From Agrocybe praecox (lineage: Eukaryota; Basidiomycota; Agaricomycetes; Agaricales; Agrocybaceae), in contig OZ024850.1 of the NCBI GenBank assembly GCA_964017145.1, positions 1,155,618 to 1,219,617 of the forward strand: DNA of 64,000 nt. Direction: 5' to 3'. Below are positions 11,825 through 22,906 of this stretch, piece after piece. The notes under the pieces are model-generated. The model ran no database searches. It was not told the DNA's origin and saw only the letters and a list, made by a program, of their open reading frames with translations. The position numbers and the translations under genes were made by a program. Numbering within the stretch: the stretch's first letter is position 1; each line of letters begins with the position of its first letter.

Positions 11825-13291
11825 TTAGACTCTACAATTGTCTAGGTTGAACACGAGGATATCTTCGGCACCAAGGGCCACTAGTTGATCCATGGTGCTT
11901 GCCGCTTTCTTCTTCTCTACCATACTGCTAACCGCTACCCAATTTTCCTCTTCCAGAGGGCTGATCGTTGGAGCTCTTCTACCCGGAGTGATTCCGATGG
12001 CGGCAGGTAGCCTATCCCGAGAGACGTTGTACTGACAGATAACGTATTTTTCAGCAGCAATGACACCAGAAATGCGTTTCGTGATGACGTCAATCAGGGG
12101 CGCCAAATGAGGGTGTTTTTGAGTGGATGAACGGATAAGAACGGCCTCTGTATCGAGGACTGTGGCAATTGCGTGAAGGCCCGCTGCTCTCATTGTATCT
12201 CCGGATTCTGGATTGTGTATGTATAAGAATTAGTTAAACTTAGAAACAATTGGACGAGACTCACCAACGAGATCAACTGGTAGATCATAAGAAAAGACGT
12301 TAGTTTGGAAAAGAATAGAAAATTATAAAGATTGCTCACCAATTCCATCTGCTAATCCAAGAGCGCAAGCAGCCTCGACACTACCACCGACATATTCAAT
12401 CTTTGTCCTCTGATCGCCTTGCAAGTTCAAACGGTCGTCTATCGCTCCAAAATATTGGCCAGAAAGAACTTCGAAGCTTGTGACAACTCTTTTTCCCGCT
12501 AGGTCTTCGACAGACTTGATTGATCCAGACTCTGGGACCTGCACTTGCAATGAACATTTGCCGAACCCAAGACGGAGCTCCTCTACGACGAGATCTTGCA
12601 TGTTGGACTCGAGGATAACATCATGGCCTGTTATGCCTAAATCAACATTTCCCTTGCCAACGAAGGAAGGAATATCTGATGCGGGAAGGAAAACCCTGAG
12701 GAATGCTATGTGAGATGTATCTGTCAAGAAAATTCGTATGAACCCACAGAGCGATGTTATGATTTAAGGACAAGCAGACGTCCAGTCTGTTGTGTCGGCG
12801 AAATTGGATATCAGCACCTATATAGATGTTAATTAACTTCTTTTTCGCTTCGACGTTCAGTTTGCGTACCAGTGAGTAATGATACACATTTCTCGTATAA
12901 TCTTCCTATGCAGATGCAGACTTAACAATTTGTTTCAACCAACATGAGATCTGATAACAAAGAACCTTTCTTCGGGATCGCAAATAGCAATCGGCCTTCA
13001 AGTGACTCAGCATCTATGGTCCGGATGAGTCGTGGTGGCCTTAGAGAAAGATATGAGCATACTCATGGGTAAGGTCGCCTCTGGGAGGGTAGAAGTCCTC
13101 TCTGTGGGATGTTTGTCGGTATCCCGGGGGGTTATTGGCTTCCAAGGGGATCTGTCGAAGGAAAGGCTGACTGGAACCCTATCGGACGTCGCTGAAAATT
13201 GCCGAAAATATTGATCCCGACGGCGTCAGTGGCTGTGCAGAAAAAGATGCTCACCATCTCTGGTCGTCGTGATCGTCGCTGTGGAGGACAT
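11825..13291 (-). CDS. HIS1: ATP phosphoribosyltransferase, first step of histidine biosynthesis
   Basis: Condenses ATP with PRPP to phosphoribosyl-ATP. Seven exons can be placed: 13291-13255, 13013-12966, 12905-12870, 12817-12748, 12695-12340, 12276-12265 and 12207-11825. The joined protein reads MSSTATITTTRDD, AESLEGRLLFAIPKKGRLYEK, TGADIQFRRHNRLDV, NIALVFLPASDIPSFVGKG, VDLGITGHDVI, then GLADGIVDLVESGDTMRAAGL. That last segment holds the HisG PRPP-binding region. A C-terminal regulatory (HisG-C, ACT-like) domain follows, ending at ILVFNLDNCRV. Exon 6 is only 12 nt and encodes VDLV with its flanking bases. The length of roughly 300 residues fits fungal HIS1. It sits at the centre of the mirror-image sedolisin cluster and diverges from TPP3. 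The first intron (about 240 bp) is unusually long for this window, so the start is slightly less sure. Confidence 0.93.
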
Positions 13292-13857
13292 TCTTTCGAC
13301 CTGTTGGCAATCGACTTTCACAACGAATTTCAGAAGGGACTTATCGATGGATTGACCTCTTAACAATAACGTGGATTTCGCAATATCGCAGCATTTTATA
13401 GTGTGAGCACTCGCCAATTGTGGGAGCCGATTCCAGTGGTTTTCTTGCGCAGGTATGTCAGCTGGTCGATTTCTCATCATATCTGCTCAAGAACCAGGGT
13501 AAATGATCACGAAATTGCAGCAAACCCGCCGTTGAAGGAACTTTACTTAGAAACTCCCGAATTTAAGAAACCGGCGATGGAAGTTGTGGACATCTCGGAA
13601 TTAGGTCTACGAAATTGTGCTCCTCCCATCGACAATGGCAACGAGGTCTTGGCGCTTTTTCTAAAGTGTCCATAGTTTGAACTAAGGGCACCTACTCGTG
13701 TTCAATCATATATTTTTTAGCCACGCCTATTGATTGAAAAGCTACGAAATGTGGCTGACCATGGGGCTGACCTTCGATCCTGGCTTCTACAAAAAGTTGT
13801 GCCCATGATATAGAACAATATCTCCGCAAACCTTTTCGACGACTGTTTTCTCTAGCA
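13292..13857. promoter_or_regulatory. divergent promoter region between HIS1 and TPP3
   Basis: This 566 bp stretch lies between the HIS1 start (minus) and the TPP3 start (plus) and should serve both. A GATAAG site, CTTATC on the plus strand, is at 13340-13345. Open frames on both strands (13403-13675 plus; a minus-strand frame running into the HIS1 start) have no recognisable homology. Confidence 0.4.
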
Positions 13858-16697
13858 ATGCGTTTGGCTGCCGTCGCATTGTCATTTCTACTCTGGAAAA
13901 GCACTCATGGTGCACCACCCCTCCGATCCCTTCAGCATACCGTACACGAAACGCGTACTATTGAGCCACTTATATCTAGCTGGATCCGACACCGTCGGTT
14001 GGGCTCTGAGAGTATTCTTCCCATGCATTTTGGGCTAGTGCAACAAAATGTACAGCGTCTTGACGAGTTACTATTGGAAGTTTCCCATCCAGAATCACCC
14101 AAGTACGGCCAGCACTATACGGCCACGCAGATAATAGAGACCTTTTCTCCCAGTGATGAATCCATAACCGCCGTAACGGAGTAGTTGGTGGAATCTGGCA
14201 TTTCAAGAGGCCGCTTACGCCTGGCCGGAAATAAAGGATGGATACAAGTTGATGCTACGGTCGCGGAGGCCGAAAACATCCTCAAGACTGAGTATCACGC
14301 TTACTTACACGCATCAGGCGCTGAACAGATTGGTACGCAACTTCTCTGCTCACACAGCCTGCATAATTGACGATCTCGTAGGCTGCCACAACTATTCCGT
14401 TCCAGCTCACATCCAAAAGCACATAGATCTAATTAAGCCAACTGTCCATTTCAACTATCGCCCGCAAAAAATTGATACCTTTGAGCGACGTGATGCAAAG
14501 AATATCGGTTCACCCTCCATCCACGGTGGACCCAAGAAAGCTACTAACGAAGTCCCAATTTCACCTACATTATCAAACTGCGATCAGTTTATCACACCAG
14601 AATGCTTGAGGTCATTATATTCCATCTATTACAAGCCCATAGCGACAAATAAAAACTCTTTTGGAATAGGTAAGATTTCCTTCTATCTAACGGGACGTTC
14701 ATCTATATTATGTGTCTAGTCGAGTTTACGCCTCAATCTTATGTTGAGAGTGACCTCGATCTCTTCTTTAAGTTCGTGGATTTTTTTCTTTCGATAATTA
14801 ACGCACTGAGCTCATACATCGCTTAGAACATTCTCCTTCTCCGATAGTCAGGTTGGCAGCCGGCCTGATGCTGTTTTGATTGACGGTGCCCAAATTGTCG
14901 TTACGAATAGGAGTTTTGAGATCAACGGCGAAAGTGACCTCGACCTGGAATACGCAATGGCCTTAACCTATCCGCAACCTATTACACTGCTGCAGACGGG
15001 CGATACAGTTCAAGGTGTGAAGAAAATTAATGACTATTCGCCTGTGCTGAAAGCTCTCGCTGCTAGGTGCCGGCTTTGATAATTGGCTTGATGCCATCGA
15101 TGGATCTTTCTGCACATATCAAGGAGGTGACGATCCTGAACAGGATGGTATATACCCAGACCCGCTTCCTGGAGGCTACAAAGGTATTTGGTATGAATGT
15201 CTGATATTATACACATTCTGACCAATTCGCTCTCGTACTGGCAGGATCGGAATCGTGCGGTATTATTGCGCCTCCTCACACAGTATCTATTTCATACTCT
15301 CAGGATGAGGCTGCCGTTACACCTGCATTTGCTAACAGACAATGCTTTGAGTACGCCAAAGTAAGTCCTCGTGATAGAAAAAGACTAACCGGCTCACGAA
15401 AGTTTTGAAGCTTGGTTTGATGGGAACCAGTGTGTTCCACAGCAGCGGAGACAACGGCGGTAATTGTTTAAATTTTCTAAGTACGTGATAATCGTGGTCT
15501 CTCGTCTATGATACATCTTCGCAGAACTCTGATTGACTTTTTTTTCCCCAGATATACCCGCTAATTATGGCGATGCATTCAACCCTGGTTTTCCTGTACG
15601 TGTTAATGTTGATCGATCTGCGAGAGGATACGATACTTATGCGATTTTTCGTGTCCTCTAGGCGTCGTGTCCCTATGTAACGGCAGTTGGTGCTACACAA
15701 ATTAACCCAGGCGATACTGTCGATGATCCAGAGGTTGCTTGCAATCAAGTCATCTATTCTGGAGGAGGTTTTTCTAACATCTTTCCGTGAGTTCTTGCCA
15801 TATTTGAAAGGCAGATGAACGAGACACTGATGTCAACATCATCGTTTTTAGCATGCCGTCTTTTCAAGCCTCTGCAGTCACGTCGTATCTGACGAAATAC
15901 CCGCCTCCTTACACAGGCCAACAATTCAATAATAAGGGAAACGTAAATATTTTCCCGCTCCTTTCTTCCTGTGAAAATAAGCAACCTCACGTCCTAATTA
16001 GGCTCGTGCTTTCCCCGATATCTCTGCAAATGGGTAAGCATTGGTTCTTTTTACAAAAGCCTTCAATTCATTTATCATCAAACTCTCCCTACAGGGCTAA
16101 CTTTGTCGTCGGTAATTCTGTAACGCTTTAGAGTGTCCAAAAAAAAAAGCTGAAGAATATTATCAAAGCTGTGGATGGAAAGTTCGAACGCGTTTTCGGA
16201 ACATCGGCCTCTGCTCCCGTCGTAGCTTCTATCTTTACACTCGTAAATGACGCACGTCTATACGTAGGAAAACGCCCACTTGGATGCGTAAATCCGTTGG
16301 TAAGTGCACCTACCACAAAGTCGCGCCGCTTACTGAACATGTAAAAGATATACTCCGAGTCATTTAGGGATGCCTTCAATGATATTACTTCTGGAAATAA
16401 TCCGGGATGTGGTGTGTGAGCTTTATGTTCAGCTTCTACAGTTTCATGCTGAAATCAATATCACCAGGGACGGCTGGATTTACTGCGTACGTAATTCTTT
16501 CATACGCGCTATATACATACAATCGAATCTAAACTATGCCAAAACTTTCAGCACGCCGGGATGGGATCCCGTAACAGGTGAGCTCAAGTGCCATATGTAA
16601 CAGACTGGGCATCCGTGTGATTTCTTGTGTCTGTTTTACAGGGATGGGGACTCCAAATTTTGTTAAACTTTTAGCATTTTCGATGGGGCTTCCCTAA
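13858..16697 (+). pseudogene. TPP3: sedolisin (S53) gene with an in-frame stop in the prosegment
   Basis: Third tripeptidyl-peptidase gene. It opens with a signal peptide (MRLAAVALSFLLWKSTHG) and a prosegment closely like TPP2 (FGLVQQN, VSHPESPKYGQHYT). At 14182-14184 a TAG replaces the Trp codon found in TPP2 and TPP4 (VTDWLV, VMDWLV; here VTE-stop-LV). The same frame then resumes as LVESGISRGRLRLAGNKGW. Everything downstream splices cleanly: CHNYSVPAHIQKHIDLIKP, FEINGESDLDLEYAMALT, AGFDNWLDAIDGSFC, HSSGDNGG, FGTSASAPVVAS, and the end GMGTPNFVKLLAFSMGLP, stop 16695-16697. Next to the oxyanion Asp the usual GVAG segment is shortened. Either the gene died recently, or this is a single-base error or allelic stop. 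Only 108 residues would be made as written. Confidence 0.8.
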
Positions 16698-17860
16698 GCT
16701 CAATTACATAGTTAATCACAAAAGAAAGAATACATAATATACATAGATAAGATAAGATAAGATCGATTGCTCCCGCTCACGCTTCTCCGCCGCGTTTTTC
16801 TCACGAAAGGATACAAACTCCGTTTTCGTCTTCCGCAAAGGATATGTTTACGGTTAATACTTAGTTAATACGATGCTCCATCTGAGAACGTCGACTTCGG
16901 AACCCTGCAGTATTTAAACACGCCCTGCTCAGGCGACAAGAACAAATTACTGTCCATGAAATCCGACCTGCTACTAGTGAGGATGATAAATTCGCATTCT
17001 CACCTGATGGTTTTGTTGAGTGTTGATCAATGGGAGATGAATGAGAATTGTGAGCAGTCTTATTTGTGGTTAGATTTCCCCCGCATGATCATATAGTGCA
17101 ATCGACTTATCAACGTGTAAACACAAAGGTAACCATAATTGAGCTATATCTATTTCTTCTCAGGCCCCTTTCTGCAGCCAACCGGATGCCAACGTCTGGG
17201 GATGTATTTCAAGCTGAAGCATTGAATGCTATCTTTATATTGCTTGCAGAAATGCTTCTGCATGCAGTTTAGCTCACCAACAACATCAGCATCATTCCCT
17301 ACATTCAGCTGCTTCTGGGGTTCTTGCTCCTTCAACTTGAATACACTTTCAACTTGCACTCATCCACTGTACGGTCGTGATATGCATATGTTTTGTTCAT
17401 ACTATCCCAGGTAGTGACAGTCGGTTGGGAGCGTTCGACATTTCCTATTATAAAAATCGGTGAGCTACCTACGCAACCTTGCGTACAAGACATACTGATT
17501 GGGCCGTTGATAACTAGAAATACCTTTGCTATCTGGTTACTCGGACTATTTTTAACTTGGGGAATCCATTTCTTCCCAAGGTGAATTTGCTGACGCATGC
17601 TCGACTTAGATTACGACAACTATTTCCCTCGCAAGATTCTATGCTAAGATTAGTGGCTTTATCAACCATGCGCTACGCGTCAGTCCTTTACTTGTCCGGG
17701 ACAAGTGCAACGCAGGTCATTCAAAAACTTTCTCTCAAGGATCGTAATAACCGGACGACCATGCTCGAGCATACGACGAAGCTTATCCGTTTCTCATATA
17801 AAATGATTCCTTGTCGAATGATATCTCTCTAGTGCAACTGTGCAACTCCTGTGCACTAAT
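16698..17860. promoter_or_regulatory. intergenic region upstream of TPP4
   Basis: Contains a GATAAG triple array at 16746-16763, a single CTTATC at 17782-17787 and a TATAAAA at 17797-17803, 58 bp before the TPP4 ATG. Small frames at 17066-17832 have no family resemblance. Confidence 0.5.
16746..16763 (+). promoter_or_regulatory. three tandem GATAAG motifs, candidate GATA-factor sites
   Basis: GATAA repeats three times and is followed by GAT, giving three overlapping GATAAG motifs. Fungal nitrogen-control GATA activators bind such sites, and secreted proteases are typical targets. The array lies 49 bp after the TPP3 stop and 1.1 kb before the TPP4 start, so it could also be only a simple repeat. 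Confidence 0.4.
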
Positions 17861-20545
17861 ATGCACTTCAAACTTTCTCTGTTCGCGGCGGCCCTAAGCG
17901 TCGTTGCAGCTGCCCCCTCGAGAAGGTCGCCTCTCATTCTTCATGAGAAGAGAGCTGCCGAACCTATCGACTGGGAGGTGACTCGACGTCTGGAAGCCAA
18001 CAAGGTTCTGCCCATGCGCTTTGGCCTCAGCCAACAGAACGTCCACCGTGTTGAGGAACTGTTGATGGAAGTTGCTCACCCAGAGTCACCTCGCTTTGGC
18101 AAGCACTATACCCCTGAGGAAGTTGTCGACCTTTTTGCCCCTAGTGCCGAAACCGTTGCCACCGTCACAGATTGGCTCGTCGGATCAGGTTTCTCTCGCG
18201 ATCGTCTTCGTATTTCAGCAAATAAAGGATGGATATCCATGGAGGCTACTGCTGCTGAGGTAGAAGAACTCCTCAACGCTGAATATCACGTTTACACTCA
18301 TGGCCCAACAGGAGACGAGCAATTTGGTAAGGTGTTATAGATTCTTTATCATTGATTCATTACTGACCTTTAATCCTTAAGGTTGCCACAATTACTCTCT
18401 CCCCGCTCATGTCCGAAACCACATTGATTTGATTAGGCCTACTGTCCAGTTTAATCATCGCCCATCCCCTCTTGCCGTACACAAACGATTTGGCGGTATT
18501 GGCATGCCTTCAGCAAGAACTGGCCCTAAGAAGAAGGATCAGAAAGTCACTATCACCCCCTCGTTGAGCAATTGTGACGAGAACATCACCTTGGACTGCC
18601 TTCGAGCCTTGTATAACGTCAACTACAAGCCCGTGGCTACAGATAAGAACTCTTACGGAATCGGTAAGCTTCTGTTAGATTTCATACCTAAGCGCGTCGT
18701 ACTAAGTCGTACTTGTGACCAGTTGAATTCACCCCTCAGGCTTTCCTAGGGCCGGATCTTGATCTTTTCTTCAGGTAATTTTTTATTCATTGAGATCAAA
18801 AGCTCGTTCTCATATCCTGCGCAGGAACTTCTCACCAAGTCTTGTTGGTGTTCGTCCCAAGAACGTCTTCATCGATGGAGGTACGAATTTCTTTTTTCTT
18901 AATAATAATAATAATAATAATAATAACTGTTTTTTTTTTTACCTCGACAATCTTTTCAGCTGTTGTCCAAACTACTCAACAAAGCTTCGACTTTAACGGC
19001 GAGAGTGATTTGGATTTGGAATACGCTATGGGCTTGACTGCTCCCCAACCCATCACTCTTCTCCAAACTGGAGACATCGTCGAAGGTGCTGGATTCGACA
19101 ACTGGCTCGACGCTGTCGATGGCTCGTTCTGCACCTTTGAAGGTGGAGATGATCCTACCCAGGTAAATTGTCAGGTTCATTGAGATTTGCACCCTCACTC
19201 AAACATATAAAAAATATAGGACGGTATCTACCCCGATACCGCCAAAGGTGGATTCAAAGGTCTGTCTTGCTACTTTTAATTATCAAAATGTGTCATTGAA
19301 GTTGCCTATGTTAGGTCCCGAATCTTGCGGCATCGTTGCGCCACCTTTCGTTGTATCTGTCTCCTATGGCCAGGATGAATCATCAGTAACAGCTGCCTTC
19401 GCTAACCGCCAATGCACTGAGTATGCCAAACTTGGGATGCTAGGTACGACTGTGCTGTACAGCAGTGGTGATGATGGTGTTGCAGGAGGAGGAGGAGTCT
19501 GCCTCAACGCTAAGAGTGGGTCTTCAGCTTTTATAAAATTTACTCGGCATGTCTAAGCACCCTACTTTTTTGTAGAGCAACCCGTCAACCGTGGTGGAAC
19601 CGGTTTCAACCCTGGCTTCCCTGTAAGTACTTATCAAATTAAGTTCAAAATTTTATTCTAACGAAGATTAATATAGGTCACCTGTCCATTCTTGACCGCC
19701 GTTGGAGCAACACAAGTCAACCCAGGCAGCACCGTAAACGACCCTGAAGGCGCTTGCGAGCAAGTCATCTTTTCAGGGGGAGGATTCTCAAACATCTTCC
19801 CGTAAGTGAAATACGGCCTCTGATGAAGTAAAATGGTATAGATTTTTGACTGTAATATCTTTCCAGAATGCCAAGCTACCAGGCTGCTGCTGTCAGTGGC
19901 TTCTTGACCAACCACAAGCCACCCTTTACTGCTGCTCAATTCAACAACAGTGGAACAGTCAGAGGATTCCCCGATCTTTCGGCTAATGGGTAAGTTGCAG
20001 CATTGTTCTTTACTCCTTCATTTCGACACGAAATTCACTTTGTTCTTTCCAGCGCCAACTACGTTATTGGAATTGATGGAGCGTTCAGTCTTGTTTTCGG
20101 AACCTCTGCCTCCTCTCCAGTCGTTGGATCTCTGATCACACTCATCAATGATGCTCGCCTCGCTGCAGGCAAAGGACCTGTTGGATTCATCAACCCATCC
20201 GTGAGTTAAGACCACAACCAGTGTACTCACTCAATAATAAACCTTCACGTAATAGATTTACTCCGCCGGCTTTGCCTCTGCCTTCAACGATATCACTTCC
20301 GGAGGCAACCAAGGATGCGGCACTGCCGGATTCACTGCGTATGTCCTGTCGTCTTCTATGACTTCATTCCCTTGCTAACGTTTTTTCTGCAATGTTCAGC
20401 ACCACTGGGTGGGACCCCGTCACCGGTCAGTAGTAGTCCCCTCTCCCATGTTCATGACTTCACATTCTGATGTTCTTTGCCTATAATAGGTGTCGGCACA
20501 CCCAACCTCGGCAAACTCCTCCCTTTGTTCCTTGCCCTTCCTTGA
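17861..20545 (+). CDS. TPP4: secreted tripeptidyl-peptidase (sedolisin, S53), multi-exon
   Basis: Fourth S53 peptidase. The preferred ATG at 17861 starts the signal peptide MHFKLSLFAAALSVVAAAP; an ATG 21 bp upstream (17840) is in frame but would disturb it. The prosegment (LPMRFGLSQQNVHRVEELLM) ends near GDEQFG, spliced to CHNYSLSPAHVR. The catalytic Glu and Asp lie in GESDLDLEYAMGL, the oxyanion Asp in YSSGDDGVAGGGG, and the Ser in FGTSASSPVVGS (about 20098-20130). The end is GVGTPNLGKLLPLFLALP, stop 20543-20545. It has an intron after VFIDGG (containing an AAT microsatellite) and reads straight through VIGIDGAFSL. Both points are as in TPP1 and unlike TPP2 and TPP3. A TATAAAA lies 58 bp upstream. 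Coding sequence is clean with a strongly C-ending codon bias, suggesting this is the best-expressed copy. Confidence 0.92.
18901..18926. repeat. AAT trinucleotide microsatellite inside a TPP4 intron
   Basis: About eight AAT units followed by a poly-T run near the acceptor, within the intron that splits VFIDGG from VVQTTQQSF. Likely length-polymorphic; no coding effect is expected. Confidence 0.85.
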
Positions 20546-22906
20546 ACGAAGAAACGAGATTGATGTTTATTCACGAACCATTTATTCCCTTTTTCCAATT
20601 CTGCATTTTTATTTTTGTGCGTGTATTCTAGCTAGGCAATTTACAAATCAAGATATCTACCGCAAAGAGTGAAGGCTAAGCCCAAAGCAGGTTTCGGGTA
20701 TCGAATCCTGAACAACCGCTGCTATTTCCTCCCACTGATCAACCAATGAAGCCTTACCCATTTTTTGGGCTTAGTACTATCATCAAAGTACTGTTTATAG
20801 TCCCATCCTGCGACCCCTTTGCTTGCTATATCCCATGCTAATAAGGCACTTTCTCGTTCTAGTTAACAATTCTTGGAACCATAAGGTGTGCCTGTCGATC
20901 TCCCATGAGAAGCCTTTTTATATTTCAAACCTTCTCAGTTTCTCAGTTAGTCCTAGTACTTGCTCTGATGATGTCTATTCTGGTCTGGCGGGTGTAATAA
21001 CTTAGACTATTAGAGGAAATACACTGTGTGAGTGGGCTTTATCTCCGTGTCTATTCGATGTACGCATTCATGATAATGACGGCAAATGGGCTTGGGCGTG
21101 TTCTTTGGATGCCTCAAGCGTATGTGCATGCTGCGCTACGCTGTTAGTTTTTCTGGGAGGTCTAGAGTGGGTCATTCGAATTGGCTGAGATGTATAACCA
21201 TGCCTTCTTTTAAGGGTTCCGGCTTAGATTGGGTGCGTATTCGTCGCAGGGGACGGCTAGGAATGTCTAAGCGTTCGCAGTTTGCATTGGCCGGTCCCGA
21301 AGTTGCTGAAGAGCCCGATTTTTCGTTTCCTGATGTGTAAATGTTGCGTTCCGGTAGCAAGATGCTGTGGGTCGTCTACTAATAAGTGGTTCTCCCCTGC
21401 CTGCCCACTACCACTCACTCACTACCTGCGTCCTCCATTATCATATTAGATCCAACGGTCACGACGTCCAGCTTCCACCAAAATTAGCTCTGCGTTCCAT
21501 GATACGTCGTCCAATCTAATTTCGTTCTGCTCCCGTTCCGATTTACTAGGCAGTCCCGTGCAGCAAACTTTGAATGGGCCAACTTTGTGCTGTTTTTAGA
21601 TAAACCGACTGTATGACATGACATATTTAGCCGTCATGACGCTGAGTCTTCAGTTGAAATAGAGGAGAAGACGAGGCGTTCTTACATTGCCAGCCAGGCA
21701 GTCCCGTCACGTACTGGACGAGCTGGACGAGCCTGGATAGGCGTCAGGAGTACTACGGAGGAAGACACAAGGTTTCCGAAGTCGATCAGAAATTTTGGAC
21801 GTACGTAGGCGCGCATGGCTTTGCATGAGGAGCCACTAGGGGGCGTTGGCAGTGGCAAACTACCCCAATTTTCGGTCGCAGGGTGTACATATCGATAAGT
21901 ACGCCACGTACGGGACGTCGAGTATTTCCCTGTACGATAAATTAATCGGCTACATAATACCCGAGATATTTTTCGCGGGAAATAAATGGATTAGCGATGA
22001 AATGAAGGATGGAACCTGGAGTAACCTGGAGTCAATTTCCCCACACTGTCCCGTACCAGAGTTCTTTGATGAAACACTCTTCGAAGAACTAGTTGTCATG
22101 AAGCTTGTATCCCTCGAGCACGTTTCGGCTTATTATTTCAATTAGAAAACATTTGTCATTGGCAGTTCTCGATCTTGGAAGAGTGGTTTCCGCGAGATTC
22201 GAGCACGGAGTTGGATTCCCATATATGTCACTTAAGCGACAATCTTTCTCTTCGCCGCAGTGGAAATTACCCAGCCCAAGTATTGACAACTTCCTTTAGG
22301 CTGATTCCCTGCCTAAACCGTTGATTGCGTGAGTCCCTGTGCAACTAATTCATGGAATGGGTATTACCCTTACCGAATTGACGATCCCAAAATTAGTGGA
22401 GGAGTTCCTAGGAGTTCCTATGATAGAGCAGGGGTTCACATGGAACCTACTTAAAAATACCTTCCCTACGGTTGGGATGTATATAATCGCCAATCCTCCC
22501 AAGTTCACAGTGGGTCATTTGGGCGGAGTATGTTCGGTTTCTGTCCGGTTTAGGGCTTTTCGCTGTGTATAATTGAAAGGCTTGGAGGGTACGTGGTGCT
22601 ATAAACAGCTGGTATTGGCTCAAGTTGGATTCAAAAACCGTTCTTCCAGCATGAGTGTCATAACTATACAAATGTAGGATCCCCCCTTCTTCTGATTCTG
22701 AGATGTCAGTGGACGATCAAGGCGTAGGAACAGGGCCAGCGCGGAAGTCAACAACGAAGCGCCGGGATTTCGGCTTTACAATGTAGCTGATCTTCGGAAT
22801 GGATATATAATCGAGTCAGATAGGAACCATGCAGGACTCTGCTAAAACCACCCTTACAAAGAGTTTTTACTCTGCAATACCCCATCCCTTATAGACGTGC
22901 CATACG
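20546..22906. other. 2.4 kb without a recognised gene
   Basis: Follows the TPP4 3' end. It contains an 11 bp inverted repeat (CTAAGCCCAAA at 20677-20687 and its complement near 20764-20774, about 75 bp apart). Open frames of up to 99 codons (for example 21846-22145 plus) have no recognisable motif. The last 120 bp hold the TRP4 promoter, with ATATATAA near 22803-22810. Confidence 0.4.
20677..20774. repeat. short inverted repeat in the TPP4 3' flank
   Basis: CTAAGCCCAAA at the left is matched by TTTGGGCTTAG at the right. It could be a weak transcript stem or the ends of a tiny degraded element; no target-site duplication was evident. Confidence 0.3.

Noticed and set aside
13226..13480. Minus-strand frame that would extend HIS1 upstream (MMRNRPADIPAQE...)
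   Set aside because: HIS1 proteins begin shortly before the LLFAIPKKGR motif; the Met at 13291 gives a normal N-terminus, so the longer start is unlikely.
20697..20720. GGGTATCGAATCCTG, resembling a tRNA T-loop
   Set aside because: No matching A box or cloverleaf stems nearby on either strand.
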